DNA of 64,000 nucleotides, from contig NZ_QRAN01000005.1 in the NCBI RefSeq assembly GCF_003457605.1, positions 124,001 through 188,000 of the forward strand, written 5' to 3'. The number at the start of each line of letters is the position of its first letter. Positions within the stretch are counted from its first letter, which is position 1. Positions 18,248 to 27,494 of the stretch are shown here, piece by piece. The DNA is from Seongchinamella sediminis. GTDB taxonomy: Bacteria > Pseudomonadota > Gammaproteobacteria > Pseudomonadales > Halieaceae. The translations under genes and the position numbers were made by a program. Under the pieces are notes generated by a model, which did no database searches, had not been told where the DNA came from, and saw only the letters and a program-made list of their open reading frames with translations.

Positions 18248-20083
18248 ATGGCATTTCGATTTTTTGAGCAACTGGTCGACCCGTTTCCGCCGCCGGCGCC
18301 GGAGCGCTCGCCACGGTCTGTGTACCGCTTTTGTCGGCACCACGCCAGGGGACTGGAGCCCTTTCTGCTGGCGATGGCGCTGCTCAGCACGGCCATCGCC
18401 ATTGTCGAGGTCTACCTGTTCGATCTGCTGGGACGGCTGGTAGACCTGCTCGCCGCGAGTAGTCCCGAGGGATTCCTTGCCGGCCCCGCAGGCGAGCTGT
18501 TGTGGCTGGCCCTGGGAGTTATCATCGCCTACCCCATCCTGGTGGGCATCTCCTCGCTGTTGCTGCACCAGACGCTGATGGGCAACTTCCCGATGATTGT
18601 CCGCTGGATGAGCCATCGTTACCTGTTGCGCCAGAGCCTGAGCTTTTTCCAGGATGAGTTTGCCGGACGCATCGCCACCCGGGTAATGCAGACCTCCCTG
18701 GCTGTGCGCTCCACGGTCATCAAGCTGCTGGACCTCATGGTGTACGTCTCGGTGTATTTCCTGTCGGTGCTGGTGTTGTTGGCCAGCATAGACCTGCGCC
18801 TGATGTTGCCCATGCTCCTGTGGCTGGGCTGTTACATCGGGCTGCTGTATGTGTTGCTGCCCCGCCTGCAGAGTATCTCCGAGCGCCAGGCCGATGCGCG
18901 GGCGATGATGACCGGCCGCATCGCCGACAGCTACACCAACATTTCCACGGTCAAGCTGTTTTCCCATGCCCGGCGGGAGTCGGCCTATGCCCGGGAGGGC
19001 ATGGAGGAGTTTCTCGGCACGGTGCACCCACAGATGCGGCTGGTCACCTGGATGGAAACCGGGGTGGCGGTCAACAACACCGTGATGCTGGTGGCGGTTG
19101 GTTTCAGCGCGCTTTACCTGTGGTTCCAGTCCGGTATCAGCCCGGGGGAAATTGCCGCGGCGTTTGCCCTGTGCCTGCGGCTCAACGGCATCAGCGAGTG
19201 GATCATGTGGGAGGTGTCTGACCTGTTTGAAAATGTCGGTACGGTCAAGGACGGCGCCGGCGCCATCTCCCGGCACATCGCCGTAGAGGACGCCGAGGAC
19301 GCGGCAGAGCTGGATGCGCGGGAAGGGGGAATCAGCTTCCAGCAGCTTGGGTTTGGCTACAGTGCCGGCAAGCCGGTATTCGACAAACTGGACCTGGAAA
19401 TCAGGCCCGGGGAAAAGCTCGGGGTCATCGGTCGCTCGGGGGCCGGTAAATCCACCCTGGTCAACCTGCTGTTACGCTTTTACGACGTGGACAGCGGCAG
19501 CATCAAGGTTGACGGGCAGGATATCCGCGGGGTCACCCAGGAGAGCCTGCGCGCCAACATCGGCATGGTTACCCAGGATACCTCGCTGCTGCACCGCTCC
19601 GTGCGGGACAATATTCTCTATGGCCGCCAGGATGCAACCGAAGAACAGCTGATGGCGGCCATCGACAAGGCCAGGGCCCGCAGCTTTATCGACGAACTGG
19701 AGGACCAGGCGGGACAGCGAGGGTTGGACGCGCAAGTAGGGGAGCGGGGCGTCAAGCTCAGCGGCGGCCAGCGCCAGCGCATTGCCATTGCCCGGGTTAT
19801 CCTCAAGGACGCCCCTATCCTGGTGCTGGATGAAGCGACTTCGGCGCTGGATTCCGAAGTCGAGCTGGCGATCCAGGACAGCCTCTACCAGCTGATGGAG
19901 GGCAAGACGGTGATTGCTATCGCTCACCGCTTGTCGACCATTGCCGCCCTGGACCGGCTGGTGGTGCTGGACGAGGGCCGGATCGTGGAGTCTGGCACCC
20001 ACACCGAACTGCTGGCGCAGGGCGGTATTTACAAGCGGCTGTGGGACTACCAGTCTGGCGGGTTTCTGGCCCCTGAGTATTGA
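18248..20083 (+). CDS. ABC exporter, fused permease and ATP-binding protein
   Basis: This 611-residue half-transporter is of the type I exporter (MsbA/LmrA-like) kind. About six hydrophobic helices lie in residues 40-310. The nucleotide-binding domain (about 355-600) has Walker A GRSGAGKST, signature LSGGQRQRIAIARV, Walker B PILVLDEATSALD and the H-loop IAIAHRLSTIA. I took ATG 18248; earlier in-frame codons give a non-conserved extension. It would work as a homodimer in the inner membrane. It is divergent from egtBD across 156 bases, which hints at, but does not prove, a link such as ergothioneine-related or lipid export. Confidence 0.92.
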   Translation: MAFRFFEQLVDPFPPPAPERSPRSVYRFCRHHARGLEPFLLAMALLSTAIAIVEVYLFDLLGRLVDLLAASSPEGFLAGPAGELLWLALGVIIAYPILVGISSLLLHQTLMGNFPMIVRWMSHRYLLRQSLSFFQDEFAGRIATRVMQTSLAVRSTVIKLLDLMVYVSVYFLSVLVLLASIDLRLMLPMLLWLGCYIGLLYVLLPRLQSISERQADARAMMTGRIADSYTNISTVKLFSHARRESAYAREGMEEFLGTVHPQMRLVTWMETGVAVNNTVMLVAVGFSALYLWFQSGISPGEIAAAFALCLRLNGISEWIMWEVSDLFENVGTVKDGAGAISRHIAVEDAEDAAELDAREGGISFQQLGFGYSAGKPVFDKLDLEIRPGEKLGVIGRSGAGKSTLVNLLLRFYDVDSGSIKVDGQDIRGVTQESLRANIGMVTQDTSLLHRSVRDNILYGRQDATEEQLMAAIDKARARSFIDELEDQAGQRGLDAQVGERGVKLSGGQRQRIAIARVILKDAPILVLDEATSALDSEVELAIQDSLYQLMEGKTVIAIAHRLSTIAALDRLVVLDEGRIVESGTHTELLAQGGIYKRLWDYQSGGFLAPEY

Positions 20084-20256
20084 AGCGCCCGGGTGTAGCG
20101 CAAGCGCTGTATTCGTTGTGGCGTAGCATCGTTGTTGAACATCCCAGGTAGTCGTACTGCGATTGTTGGGTAATACCGATTTTGCCTGGTTGCGAGCGGG
20201 GTCTATACTTCCCGGTGGCTATCGGAGGCCGTTAACCATTGAATTGTGAGGGAACT

Positions 20257-20652
20257 ATGAAAAAGACTGGCGCAGTATTATTGGCTTCACTCTTCCTGGC
20301 TCTGCCGGCACTTGCCGAGGATGAAAGCCACATGGAGAAAGCAAAGGAAGCAAGCGGGGAAGCGTGGGAGAGCACCAAGGAAGCCTCCGGCGAAGCCTGG
20401 GAGGCGACCAAGGAGGGAAGTGAAAAGGCCTGGGATGCTACCAAGGAAACCAGCGGCGAAGCCTGGGACGCCACCAAGGAGGGCAGCAAAAAAGCCTGGG
20501 AAGCCACCAAAGAGGGCAGTGAAAAGGCCTGGGATGCCACCAAGGAAGGCAGCCAGAAAGCCTGGGATGCGACCAAGGAAACCAGTGAAAAGGCCTGGGA
20601 CGCCACCAAAGACGCTGTCACTCCAGACGAAGACCCAGCCAGCAAAGAGTAA
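20257..20652 (+). CDS. Exported protein of eight 11-residue repeats (LEA-like)
   Basis: This 131-residue protein is preceded by GAGGGAAC four bases before the ATG. Residues 1-20 are a clear signal peptide ending ALPALA. Residues 31-118 are eight back-to-back 11-mers with consensus EGSEKAWDATK, in which Ala6, Trp7, Thr10 and Lys11 are nearly invariant. The tail is short and acidic. The 11-residue period resembles group 3 LEA proteins and right-handed (hendecad) coiled coils; the Trp in every unit is unusual for LEA proteins. It is probably a periplasmic helical protein with a stress, membrane-surface or scaffold role, but this is inference. It is monocistronic as far as can be seen. Confidence 0.85.
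   Translation: MKKTGAVLLASLFLALPALAEDESHMEKAKEASGEAWESTKEASGEAWEATKEGSEKAWDATKETSGEAWDATKEGSKKAWEATKEGSEKAWDATKEGSQKAWDATKETSEKAWDATKDAVTPDEDPASKE
20347..20610 (+). repeat. Eight tandem 33-bp coding repeats
   Basis: Eight direct units of exactly 33 bases encode the 11-mer repeat of the exported protein. The units are similar at the DNA level, for example in the shared core GCCTGGGATGCCACCAAGGA, suggesting fairly recent expansion. Because 33 is a multiple of three, gain or loss of a unit keeps the frame. Confidence 0.95.
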
Positions 20653-20829
20653 CAGCCTGCCTCCTGTACCAGGGAGCCAGGCAGTCGCCCGGACTCACTG
20701 GATTGGAGTCCGCCAGCCCGGGGAGCGCGAGAAACTCTGCTGCCCCATCCGGGCGCAGTCTTGAATGTGCGCCTCCAGGTGCTAAAGGGTTGGGGGCCGT
20801 CGCTGGCTATCTGCTTGGTCGTGTGTCAA

Positions 20830-22326
20830 TTATTCGCATGAGCGAATGAATGCAGCCACATCCTCGCAAAACTGCTGTCTCTCCCGGTGCCAGGAATAAA
20901 ACATATGTCCGCCCGCGTAGAGTTTCTCAACGATGCGGGCCTTCACCTCAGGTTTCAGCCTGCTCTGGTGGACGAGCCGCTTGCTGGCAAAATAGGGCGT
21001 GACGGTGTCAAACTGGCCATGCACGATCATGGCTCGCAGGGCGTTGTTGCTGTTCATGCCGGCCCGGAAGTCATCCATTGATTCGGCCAGTTGAAACAGG
21101 TCGAAGTCTTTTTCGTCGTTCTTCCAGGCCTTGTTGGCTTCCTCGTTCAGGACGATGTATTCCAGTTCCGTGGAAACGCCTAGTTCCTCTCTCTGGAACT
21201 GGTATATCGCCGCGGCATAAAGGTTCATGGTAGTGAACAATGCCTCGCTGATGGCGGCGTCATTATTGGTGCGATTGGGAAAGGCGTCGCTGGAAACCAG
21301 GCTGCCGTCGTAGAGATCCGTGATCTGGTGATCCTGTTTCTTCAGTTGCCGGGCAAAATCAACGAAGGTGACGCGGCCCTCTGACTCGATCACGAACTGT
21401 TCGTCCAGGCCCATCATGGCGGCCACTTGCGCGAAAATCTGCTGCCGCTCGCTGTCATCCATCAGCGTTCCCGCCACCAGCGCGCGGGCGTAATCGGAGA
21501 TGGCGAAAGCTTCGGCGCCAGCCACCACCTCGGTCATGGCTGCCCCGGCGTCGACGTGACGGCACAGGCCGTGTTTATGGGCAATGCCGACATAAACCGG
21601 CAGCTGGTTGATCCACTGGCTTGTGCTGTAGTCGGAATCGGAGGCATCGCGGAACTGCCAGATGGGAGAGATGACAATAAGGCCATCTACCGCCAGCTGG
21701 AACTCCCTGGAAAACAGCTTGGCCAGGCGGGTCGCCCGGTAACCGCCATAACTTTCCCCGGCAAAATACAGCGGGCTCTGCCAGCGCTTGTGCCCGGTGA
21801 GGAACTTGCGCATGAACTCGGCAATGCTCGCCAGGTCCTTCTTGATGGCCCAGTAGGGATTGTCCTTGCTCTTGTCGGCCTTGGCGGCCTCATTTTTCTC
21901 GCCGCCGGATTTGTCTTCCGGCCGCAGGCGGCTGTAGCCGGTGCCAATGGCATCGATAAATACCAGGTCAGTAAAGCCCAGCCAGTGTGCGGGGTTGTCG
22001 ACCAGGGTTTTGGTCCCCGGGACTTCATGGCCGTCATCGCCAAAGGCGAGTATCCGCGGGCCGCAGCAGGCGAATTGCAGGAAGGCGGAGCAGCCCCCGG
22101 GGCCGCCATTGATGCAGAAGGTGATGGCACGCTGGGGGTCTTCATTCTTTACCAGGTACGCGGTATAGAACATGTCGGCAGCAGGTTTGTCATCAATATG
22201 CAGGGGCATCCAGTCGGCGATGACCTCGGTCGTCAGTTCGATATCGGCAGAGCGGAAGGTCATGGTTTTCCGGCCGCCCTTGTTGCTGTTCTTTGCTTCG
22301 TTCTGCTTGTCGTTGCTTTCGCTCAT
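20830..22326 (-). CDS. Peptidase S10 (serine carboxypeptidase) family protein
   Basis: This 498-residue protein starts at ATG 22324-22326; the long upstream extension has no conserved features. AAGGAA precedes the start by about ten bases. The alpha/beta-hydrolase triad of S10 is visible: Ser192 in FAGESYGGYRATR, Asp in VHGQFDTVTPY and His in GGHMFYSWHR. CINGGPGGCSAFLQF provides the oxyanion hole. The N-terminus is hydrophilic (about 20 residues rich in Lys, Asn and Glu) with no signal peptide, unlike eukaryotic serine carboxypeptidases, so the protein may be cytosolic. S10 proteins release C-terminal amino acids from peptides; the natural substrate is unknown. Confidence 0.9.
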   Translation of the reverse strand: MSESNDKQNEAKNSNKGGRKTMTFRSADIELTTEVIADWMPLHIDDKPAADMFYTAYLVKNEDPQRAITFCINGGPGGCSAFLQFACCGPRILAFGDDGHEVPGTKTLVDNPAHWLGFTDLVFIDAIGTGYSRLRPEDKSGGEKNEAAKADKSKDNPYWAIKKDLASIAEFMRKFLTGHKRWQSPLYFAGESYGGYRATRLAKLFSREFQLAVDGLIVISPIWQFRDASDSDYSTSQWINQLPVYVGIAHKHGLCRHVDAGAAMTEVVAGAEAFAISDYARALVAGTLMDDSERQQIFAQVAAMMGLDEQFVIESEGRVTFVDFARQLKKQDHQITDLYDGSLVSSDAFPNRTNNDAAISEALFTTMNLYAAAIYQFQREELGVSTELEYIVLNEEANKAWKNDEKDFDLFQLAESMDDFRAGMNSNNALRAMIVHGQFDTVTPYFASKRLVHQSRLKPEVKARIVEKLYAGGHMFYSWHRERQQFCEDVAAFIRSCE

Positions 22327-22568
22327 GGTCGAATAGTTCCTTATCAGATGCTGTTGCGATGCCCGAGGATTCCACTGCGGTTCGCATGCGATTATAGATT
22401 GTCCCGGTGATGATGGCGGCAAACCACTGTCATTGCCCTGTGACTCAATAAAGATCTCGAGATTTACGCAGGCGGCGGTTGTGGAAGACCCGGTTTCACT
22501 ACGTGATCGGTGAGGTATCATGTCAGGCAGGAGCCTACACACACCTGCAGATTTCGGGAGCGTTACTG

Positions 22569-23735
22569 TTGTCTAATTCAGCGAACTACGGGGTCGACTT
22601 TGACCAGCCGTTTCAACCCCATAATGACAGTATGAAATGGAACCGCTACGCCGGCAGCGGGCCCGATGTAGTGCCGGCCTGGGTGGCGGACATGGACTTC
22701 CTGGCCCCTGCGCCAGTGCGCGAGGCGGTGCAGCAACGCCTGGAAGTTGCGCCGCTGGGTTACGCCGAGGCCCCGCAGGAGCTGCTGGAGGTATTCCGCG
22801 CACGTATGCAGAAGCTTTACGGCTGGCAAGTGAAGCAGGAGTGGTTGGTGGTTCTGCCCGGGGTGGTGCCAGGACTGTTTGGCGCCGTGCGCACCGCGGG
22901 TAAGGCCGGTGACGCGGTGATTACCCAGACACCGAACTACCACCACTTTTTCGGCGCCGCCGGGTATTCCGACCAGCGCCTGCTGCCTCTGGGGCACCAA
23001 CTGCGCGGTGGTCGCTGGGAAATGGATCTCGACCAGTTGCCGCACCTGGCGGGTCAGGGCGCCCGCAGCTTCCTGCTCTGTAATCCCCACAATCCGCTGG
23101 GGCGGGTGTTAAGCGAGCAGGAACTGTCGCAGGTGGCCGAGTTTTGCTTGCAACACGATCTGCTTATCTGCGCCGACGAAATCCACGCCGAGCTTGTGCT
23201 CGACGGGGACAAACAGCACGTCCCCCTGGCGAGCCTGTCACCCGAGGTGGCGACGCAAAGCATTACCCTGGTGTCGCCCAGCAAGGCCTTCAATCTTCCG
23301 GGTATTGGCGCTTTTGCCCTGGCGGTGATACCCGACGCAGACCTTCGCGCCACCTTTGCGCGCCGCATCTATGGCCTGGCCGCCCATCCCGGGGCCCTGT
23401 CCTTTGCCGCGGCCCTGGCGGCCTGGCGGGATTGCGATGACTGGCTGGCCGAGTTGCTGCCGTACCTGCGGGATAACCGCGACCTGCTGCAGCAGCGGGT
23501 CGCTGCCATGACTGGGGTCACCATGACCCATGTGGAGGCGACCTACCTGGCCTGGCTGGATGTGTCGGCGCTTGCAATCGAGAACCCGTTTGAACACTTC
23601 CTCGCCCACGGGGTCGCCTTGTCAGACGGCAGGCCCATGGGTGACGGCAATTTCCTGCGGCTGAACTTTGGCACCAGTCGCGCCAGGCTGGAGCAGATTA
23701 TCCAGCGTATGGAGGTGGCCCTGGGCGCTCGCTAG
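22569..23735 (+). CDS. MalY/PatB family PLP-dependent C-S lyase/aminotransferase
   Basis: This 388-residue fold-type I PLP enzyme starts at a TTG at 22569, eight bases after GGGAG, which gives the normal family length. An ATG at 22632 (MKWNRY) is the alternative. The N-terminal FDQPFQPHNDSMKWNRY and VPAWVADMDF are typical of MalY/PatB. NPHNPLGRV binds the substrate carboxylate and cofactor, and the PLP lysine sits in SPSKAFNLPGI. Such enzymes cleave cystathionine or cysteine conjugates to pyruvate, ammonia and a thiol, or act as aminotransferases. The gene is divergent from the S10 peptidase gene and convergent with the SDR gene that follows. Confidence 0.9.
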   Translation: MSNSANYGVDFDQPFQPHNDSMKWNRYAGSGPDVVPAWVADMDFLAPAPVREAVQQRLEVAPLGYAEAPQELLEVFRARMQKLYGWQVKQEWLVVLPGVVPGLFGAVRTAGKAGDAVITQTPNYHHFFGAAGYSDQRLLPLGHQLRGGRWEMDLDQLPHLAGQGARSFLLCNPHNPLGRVLSEQELSQVAEFCLQHDLLICADEIHAELVLDGDKQHVPLASLSPEVATQSITLVSPSKAFNLPGIGAFALAVIPDADLRATFARRIYGLAAHPGALSFAAALAAWRDCDDWLAELLPYLRDNRDLLQQRVAAMTGVTMTHVEATYLAWLDVSALAIENPFEHFLAHGVALSDGRPMGDGNFLRLNFGTSRARLEQIIQRMEVALGAR

Positions 23736-23761
23736 GGGCGCCGAGAGCCCACAGCAGGGGT

Positions 23762-24541
<780 letters not shown>

Positions 24542-24643
24542 TGCTGTTTTCCTTATTGGTTGGCCAGAGAGGCGGTAAATCATGGTCGGCCAGGGCCGGC
24601 AGGGTGTCAAGGTGGCGCCGGTTCAACCGTTGTTACCAATGCT

Positions 24644-25192
24644 TTACCACATCAGGTCGTCGGGGATTTCGTAGTCCTTGTACCAGTCCTTCTCCTCTTT
24701 ATTCAGTTCCGGTTCGCAGGAGTCGGTGCAGTCGATCACGCGGCTGCTGTCCCGCTCGGCTATTTTTTCTGCCACTGGCCAGGGTACTACCTCGTACCGG
24801 TCGCCCTGTTTGACGATGGCCAGGCGGCCCGCCGACAGTTGCTTCTGTTCCATGGCGGAGATATGTATGCGCTTCACTTTTTTGCCGTCGGTAAAGTTAA
24901 AGGCAATGTCGCCCTTGCCGGTGGCCAGCTTGTTGCTTTCGATCAGCTGCTTGATCTGGGCATTGATCGCCTTGCGCTCGGCCTTGCTGTCCCGGGCCTG
25001 GTTGAGGGCCCGGTCGCGCTCGGCCTGCTCCGCCCGGGCCTTGCGCGCGGCTTCCTTGGCCTCGTCTACCAGCTCGATCCCTGAGCTGCGGGCGACCTTG
25101 GCCTGCTTGCGCTTCTCCTTCGCCAGCTGGCGGGCTTTCTTTTCGTCGCTGAGACCGGCCTGCAGTAGCTGGTCTTTCAATGAACCGGCCAT
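24644..25192 (-). CDS. DUF2058 family protein
   Basis: This 182-residue hydrophilic protein has a highly charged N-terminal half (SDEKKARQLAKEKRKQ, then ARKARAEQAERDRALNQ) predicted as a long helix or coiled coil. It has a compact C-terminal part with FTDGKKVKRIHIS and RYEVVPWPVAEKI. This matches the DUF2058 (YaiL-like) family of gammaproteobacterial nucleoprotein/polynucleotide-associated proteins, whose exact role is unclear. A GGAGAAA ribosome site lies in the bases preceding the ATG at 25192. Confidence 0.9.
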   Translation of the reverse strand: MAGSLKDQLLQAGLSDEKKARQLAKEKRKQAKVARSSGIELVDEAKEAARKARAEQAERDRALNQARDSKAERKAINAQIKQLIESNKLATGKGDIAFNFTDGKKVKRIHISAMEQKQLSAGRLAIVKQGDRYEVVPWPVAEKIAERDSSRVIDCTDSCEPELNKEEKDWYKDYEIPDDLMW

Positions 25193-25385
25193 GTGTTTCT
25201 CCCTTGTCGCGCCGGCGTTTGCCCGGCGCCGTTAAAAACTCGCATTTATATACGTCAGGGCCCGGCTGTCAATTACCAGGACTGCCGGTCTCCTGCGATA
25301 CCGCCGACCGCGGTGGATTCCGCCCGGCAACAGGGGTATGGTGCCGATTGTCGCTTCTGTTCACAGCCTTGAGAGAATAACGGTA

Positions 25386-26030
25386 ATGATTAAAGTCCAC
25401 GGTGTTTCCGCGTCGCCTTTTGTGCGCAAAGTCCTGGCGGTGATGGCCATCAAGGAGCTGCCCTTCGAGCACCTGCCGCAAATGCCGTTCACCGATGACC
25501 CGGAGTTCCGCAAGATCAGCCCCCTGGGCAAAGTGCCCGCCCTGGAGGACGGTGACCTGGTGGTCAACGACTCCAAGGTGATTTGCCAGTACCTGGAGGA
25601 CGCCTATCCTGAGCCCCCGGTCTACCCGACGGATATCGGTCAAAAGACCAGGGCGCGCTGGTACGAGGAGCTGGGCGGGACGCGGATTGCCGAACTGGCG
25701 GCGGGAATATTCTTCCAGCGCTTTATGCGCCCGGTGATGCTCAAGCAGGAAGCCGACGAGGCCCTGGTGGAGAACCTGATCAACAATAAACTGCCACCGA
25801 TGCTCGATTACCTGGAATCTCAGGTACCCGCCGAGGGCTTTATCTTCGGTGAACTGGGTGTGGCCGACATTGCCCTGGTGAGTCCTTTCGTCAATGCCAG
25901 CTATGCCGGATACACGGTGGATAGTGAGCGCTGGCCCGGGTTTTCCGCCTTCTACCGGCGCGTGGTGAGCCACGCGGTGATGGCGCCATTGCTGGAGGCC
26001 GATGCGAAGGCGCTCGGGCTTGCGCCCTGA
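25386..26030 (+). CDS. Glutathione S-transferase family protein
   Basis: This 214-residue protein starts at ATG 25386. The N-terminal thioredoxin-like domain begins IKVHGVSASPFVRKVLAVM and contains KISPLGKVPALEDGDLVVNDSKVI with the conserved cis-Pro and the Ser that contact glutathione. The C-terminal helical domain has FGELGVADIALVSPF, including the N-capping Asp. It is a cytosolic detoxification or isomerase enzyme. The Ser in SASPFVRK is a probable catalytic residue. It lies 42 bases upstream of a second thioredoxin-fold gene, so the two are probably co-transcribed. Confidence 0.92.
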   Translation: MIKVHGVSASPFVRKVLAVMAIKELPFEHLPQMPFTDDPEFRKISPLGKVPALEDGDLVVNDSKVICQYLEDAYPEPPVYPTDIGQKTRARWYEELGGTRIAELAAGIFFQRFMRPVMLKQEADEALVENLINNKLPPMLDYLESQVPAEGFIFGELGVADIALVSPFVNASYAGYTVDSERWPGFSAFYRRVVSHAVMAPLLEADAKALGLAP

Positions 26031-26072
26031 GAAGCCTGTCTTTTCTACAATACCCAGCTCACGGCGCAGGCC

Positions 26073-27455
26073 ATGGCCCAGCAATTCACTGAACAGGGCG
26101 GTGCGGCAACGGCGGACCCCAGTCCCCTGCGGCGCTGGGTCACCTCCCGGCTGCTGACACACATTGCCAGTGACAGCCGGCTCACCAGGCGCCGGCGCAG
26201 GCTGGAAAAGCAGCGCCTGCGGGCGGGCAAACGCCACCGGGTGGAATATTTTCACCAGGTTGAAGATGCCTACAGCCAGCTTCTGGCACAGGTACTGGCG
26301 GCGTTTTGCCAGCGCTACGATGTCGAACTCGTTTGTCACCTGGTGCGCGGGCCCGAGGGCAAAAATGTCGCTGAACCGGCGCTGTTGCTCAAGCTGTCCT
26401 GCTACGACGCTTTCCATGTGGCGCCGGAGTACGGCCTCGACTTTCCCTGCAGCAGCTATGCCCTGGCGGAGGAGTCCGTCAATCTGGCGGCCGCCGTGCT
26501 CGCCAGTCTGGACAGCGAGCGCTTTGTTGCTTCGGCGGCCGCGGTAGGGGCGGCACTCTGGGCCGGTGATAGCGCTGCGCTGCAGCAAATCGCGACGGAG
26601 CTGGGCACGGCGAGCCCCGCAGAGCTGCAGTCTGCCCTGGATGCCGGGACCGCGCGCCGCGCCGAACTCGGGCACTACTCGGGCGGCATGCTCTACTGTG
26701 CCGGTGAGTGGTACTGGGGCGTCGATCGCCTCTACCACCTGGAGAAGCGATTGCGGGCGCTGGGAGCCGATACCCGGCCGGACCAGCCCATGCTGGTGCC
26801 GCGGCCGGAGATTGAGACAGCGGCCCCGCGGGACAACGGCAGTCTTACCCTGGAAATCTACCCCTCCCTGCGCAGTCCGTACACGGCGATCGTGTTTGAT
26901 CGCAGCCTGCAACTGGCCGCGGATACTGGCGTTAATCTTGTTGTGCGCCCGGTGTTGCCCATGGTCATGCGCGGGGTGCCCGCAACCCGGGAAAAAGGGT
27001 TCTATATATTTGCCGATGTGGCCAGGGAGGCCCGGGAAGCGGGATGGTCCTGGGGTAGATTTTATGACCCCATCGGCGAACCCGTCAGGCGCTGTTACTC
27101 GCTGTACCCCTGGGCGGTGGCGCAGGGCAGGGGCAACGCCCTGCTGTCCTGCTTCCTGCGCGCGGCTTTTGTTGATGGCGTGAATACCAATACCCGGCGC
27201 GGCCTGCGCAGGGTAGTGGAAGCCGCCGGACTGGACTGGCGGCAGGCTGAACCGCGCATCGGCAGCACCGGCTGGGAAGAGATGCTGGAGGAAAACCGTC
27301 TCGCCATGTACGCGGCGGGCCTGTGGGGGGTGCCGAGTTTCCGCCTGCTGGACGCCAATGGCGAGGGGCTACTGAGCCTGTGGGGCCAGGACCGACTGTG
27401 GCTGGTGGCGCGTGAAATCCAGCGCCAGCTGGCCGCCCGCGGTGCCAACCGGTAG
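26073..27455 (+). CDS. Double-domain DsbA/HCCA isomerase family protein
   Basis: This 460-residue cytosolic protein resembles 2-hydroxychromene-2-carboxylate isomerase (kappa-class GST-like, DsbA fold) proteins. The C-terminal half (about 255-455) shows the family clearly: LEIYPSLRSPYTAIVFDR, VVRPVLPMVMRG, YDPIGEPVRR and LWGVPSFRLLDANGEGLLSLWGQDRL. The N-terminal half contains a diverged copy, with CHLVRGPEGKNVAEPALLLK and HYSGGMLYCAGEWYWGVDRL. Single-domain members are about 200-220 residues, so this is a tandem form. No CxxC redox motif is present in the usual place. It is paired with a GST gene. The reaction is unknown. Confidence 0.82.
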   Translation: MAQQFTEQGGAATADPSPLRRWVTSRLLTHIASDSRLTRRRRRLEKQRLRAGKRHRVEYFHQVEDAYSQLLAQVLAAFCQRYDVELVCHLVRGPEGKNVAEPALLLKLSCYDAFHVAPEYGLDFPCSSYALAEESVNLAAAVLASLDSERFVASAAAVGAALWAGDSAALQQIATELGTASPAELQSALDAGTARRAELGHYSGGMLYCAGEWYWGVDRLYHLEKRLRALGADTRPDQPMLVPRPEIETAAPRDNGSLTLEIYPSLRSPYTAIVFDRSLQLAADTGVNLVVRPVLPMVMRGVPATREKGFYIFADVAREAREAGWSWGRFYDPIGEPVRRCYSLYPWAVAQGRGNALLSCFLRAAFVDGVNTNTRRGLRRVVEAAGLDWRQAEPRIGSTGWEEMLEENRLAMYAAGLWGVPSFRLLDANGEGLLSLWGQDRLWLVAREIQRQLAARGANR

Positions 27456-27494
27456 AACGGCCGGTCGTTGCCGCACCGCGGCCAACAGCGCTGG

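Noticed and set aside
20347-20610. Repeat array considered as CRISPR
   Set aside because: The units are contiguous 33-mers with no spacers and are in frame with a protein.
20232-20645. 137-residue minus-strand repeat frame (SLVASQAF)
   Set aside because: It is the reverse complement of the 11-mer coding repeats and inherits their period. It lacks a signal peptide and ribosome site.
25269-26912. 547-residue minus-strand frame
   Set aside because: It lies opposite the GST and double HCCA-isomerase genes, both of which have strong motifs. It looks like a high-GC antisense frame.
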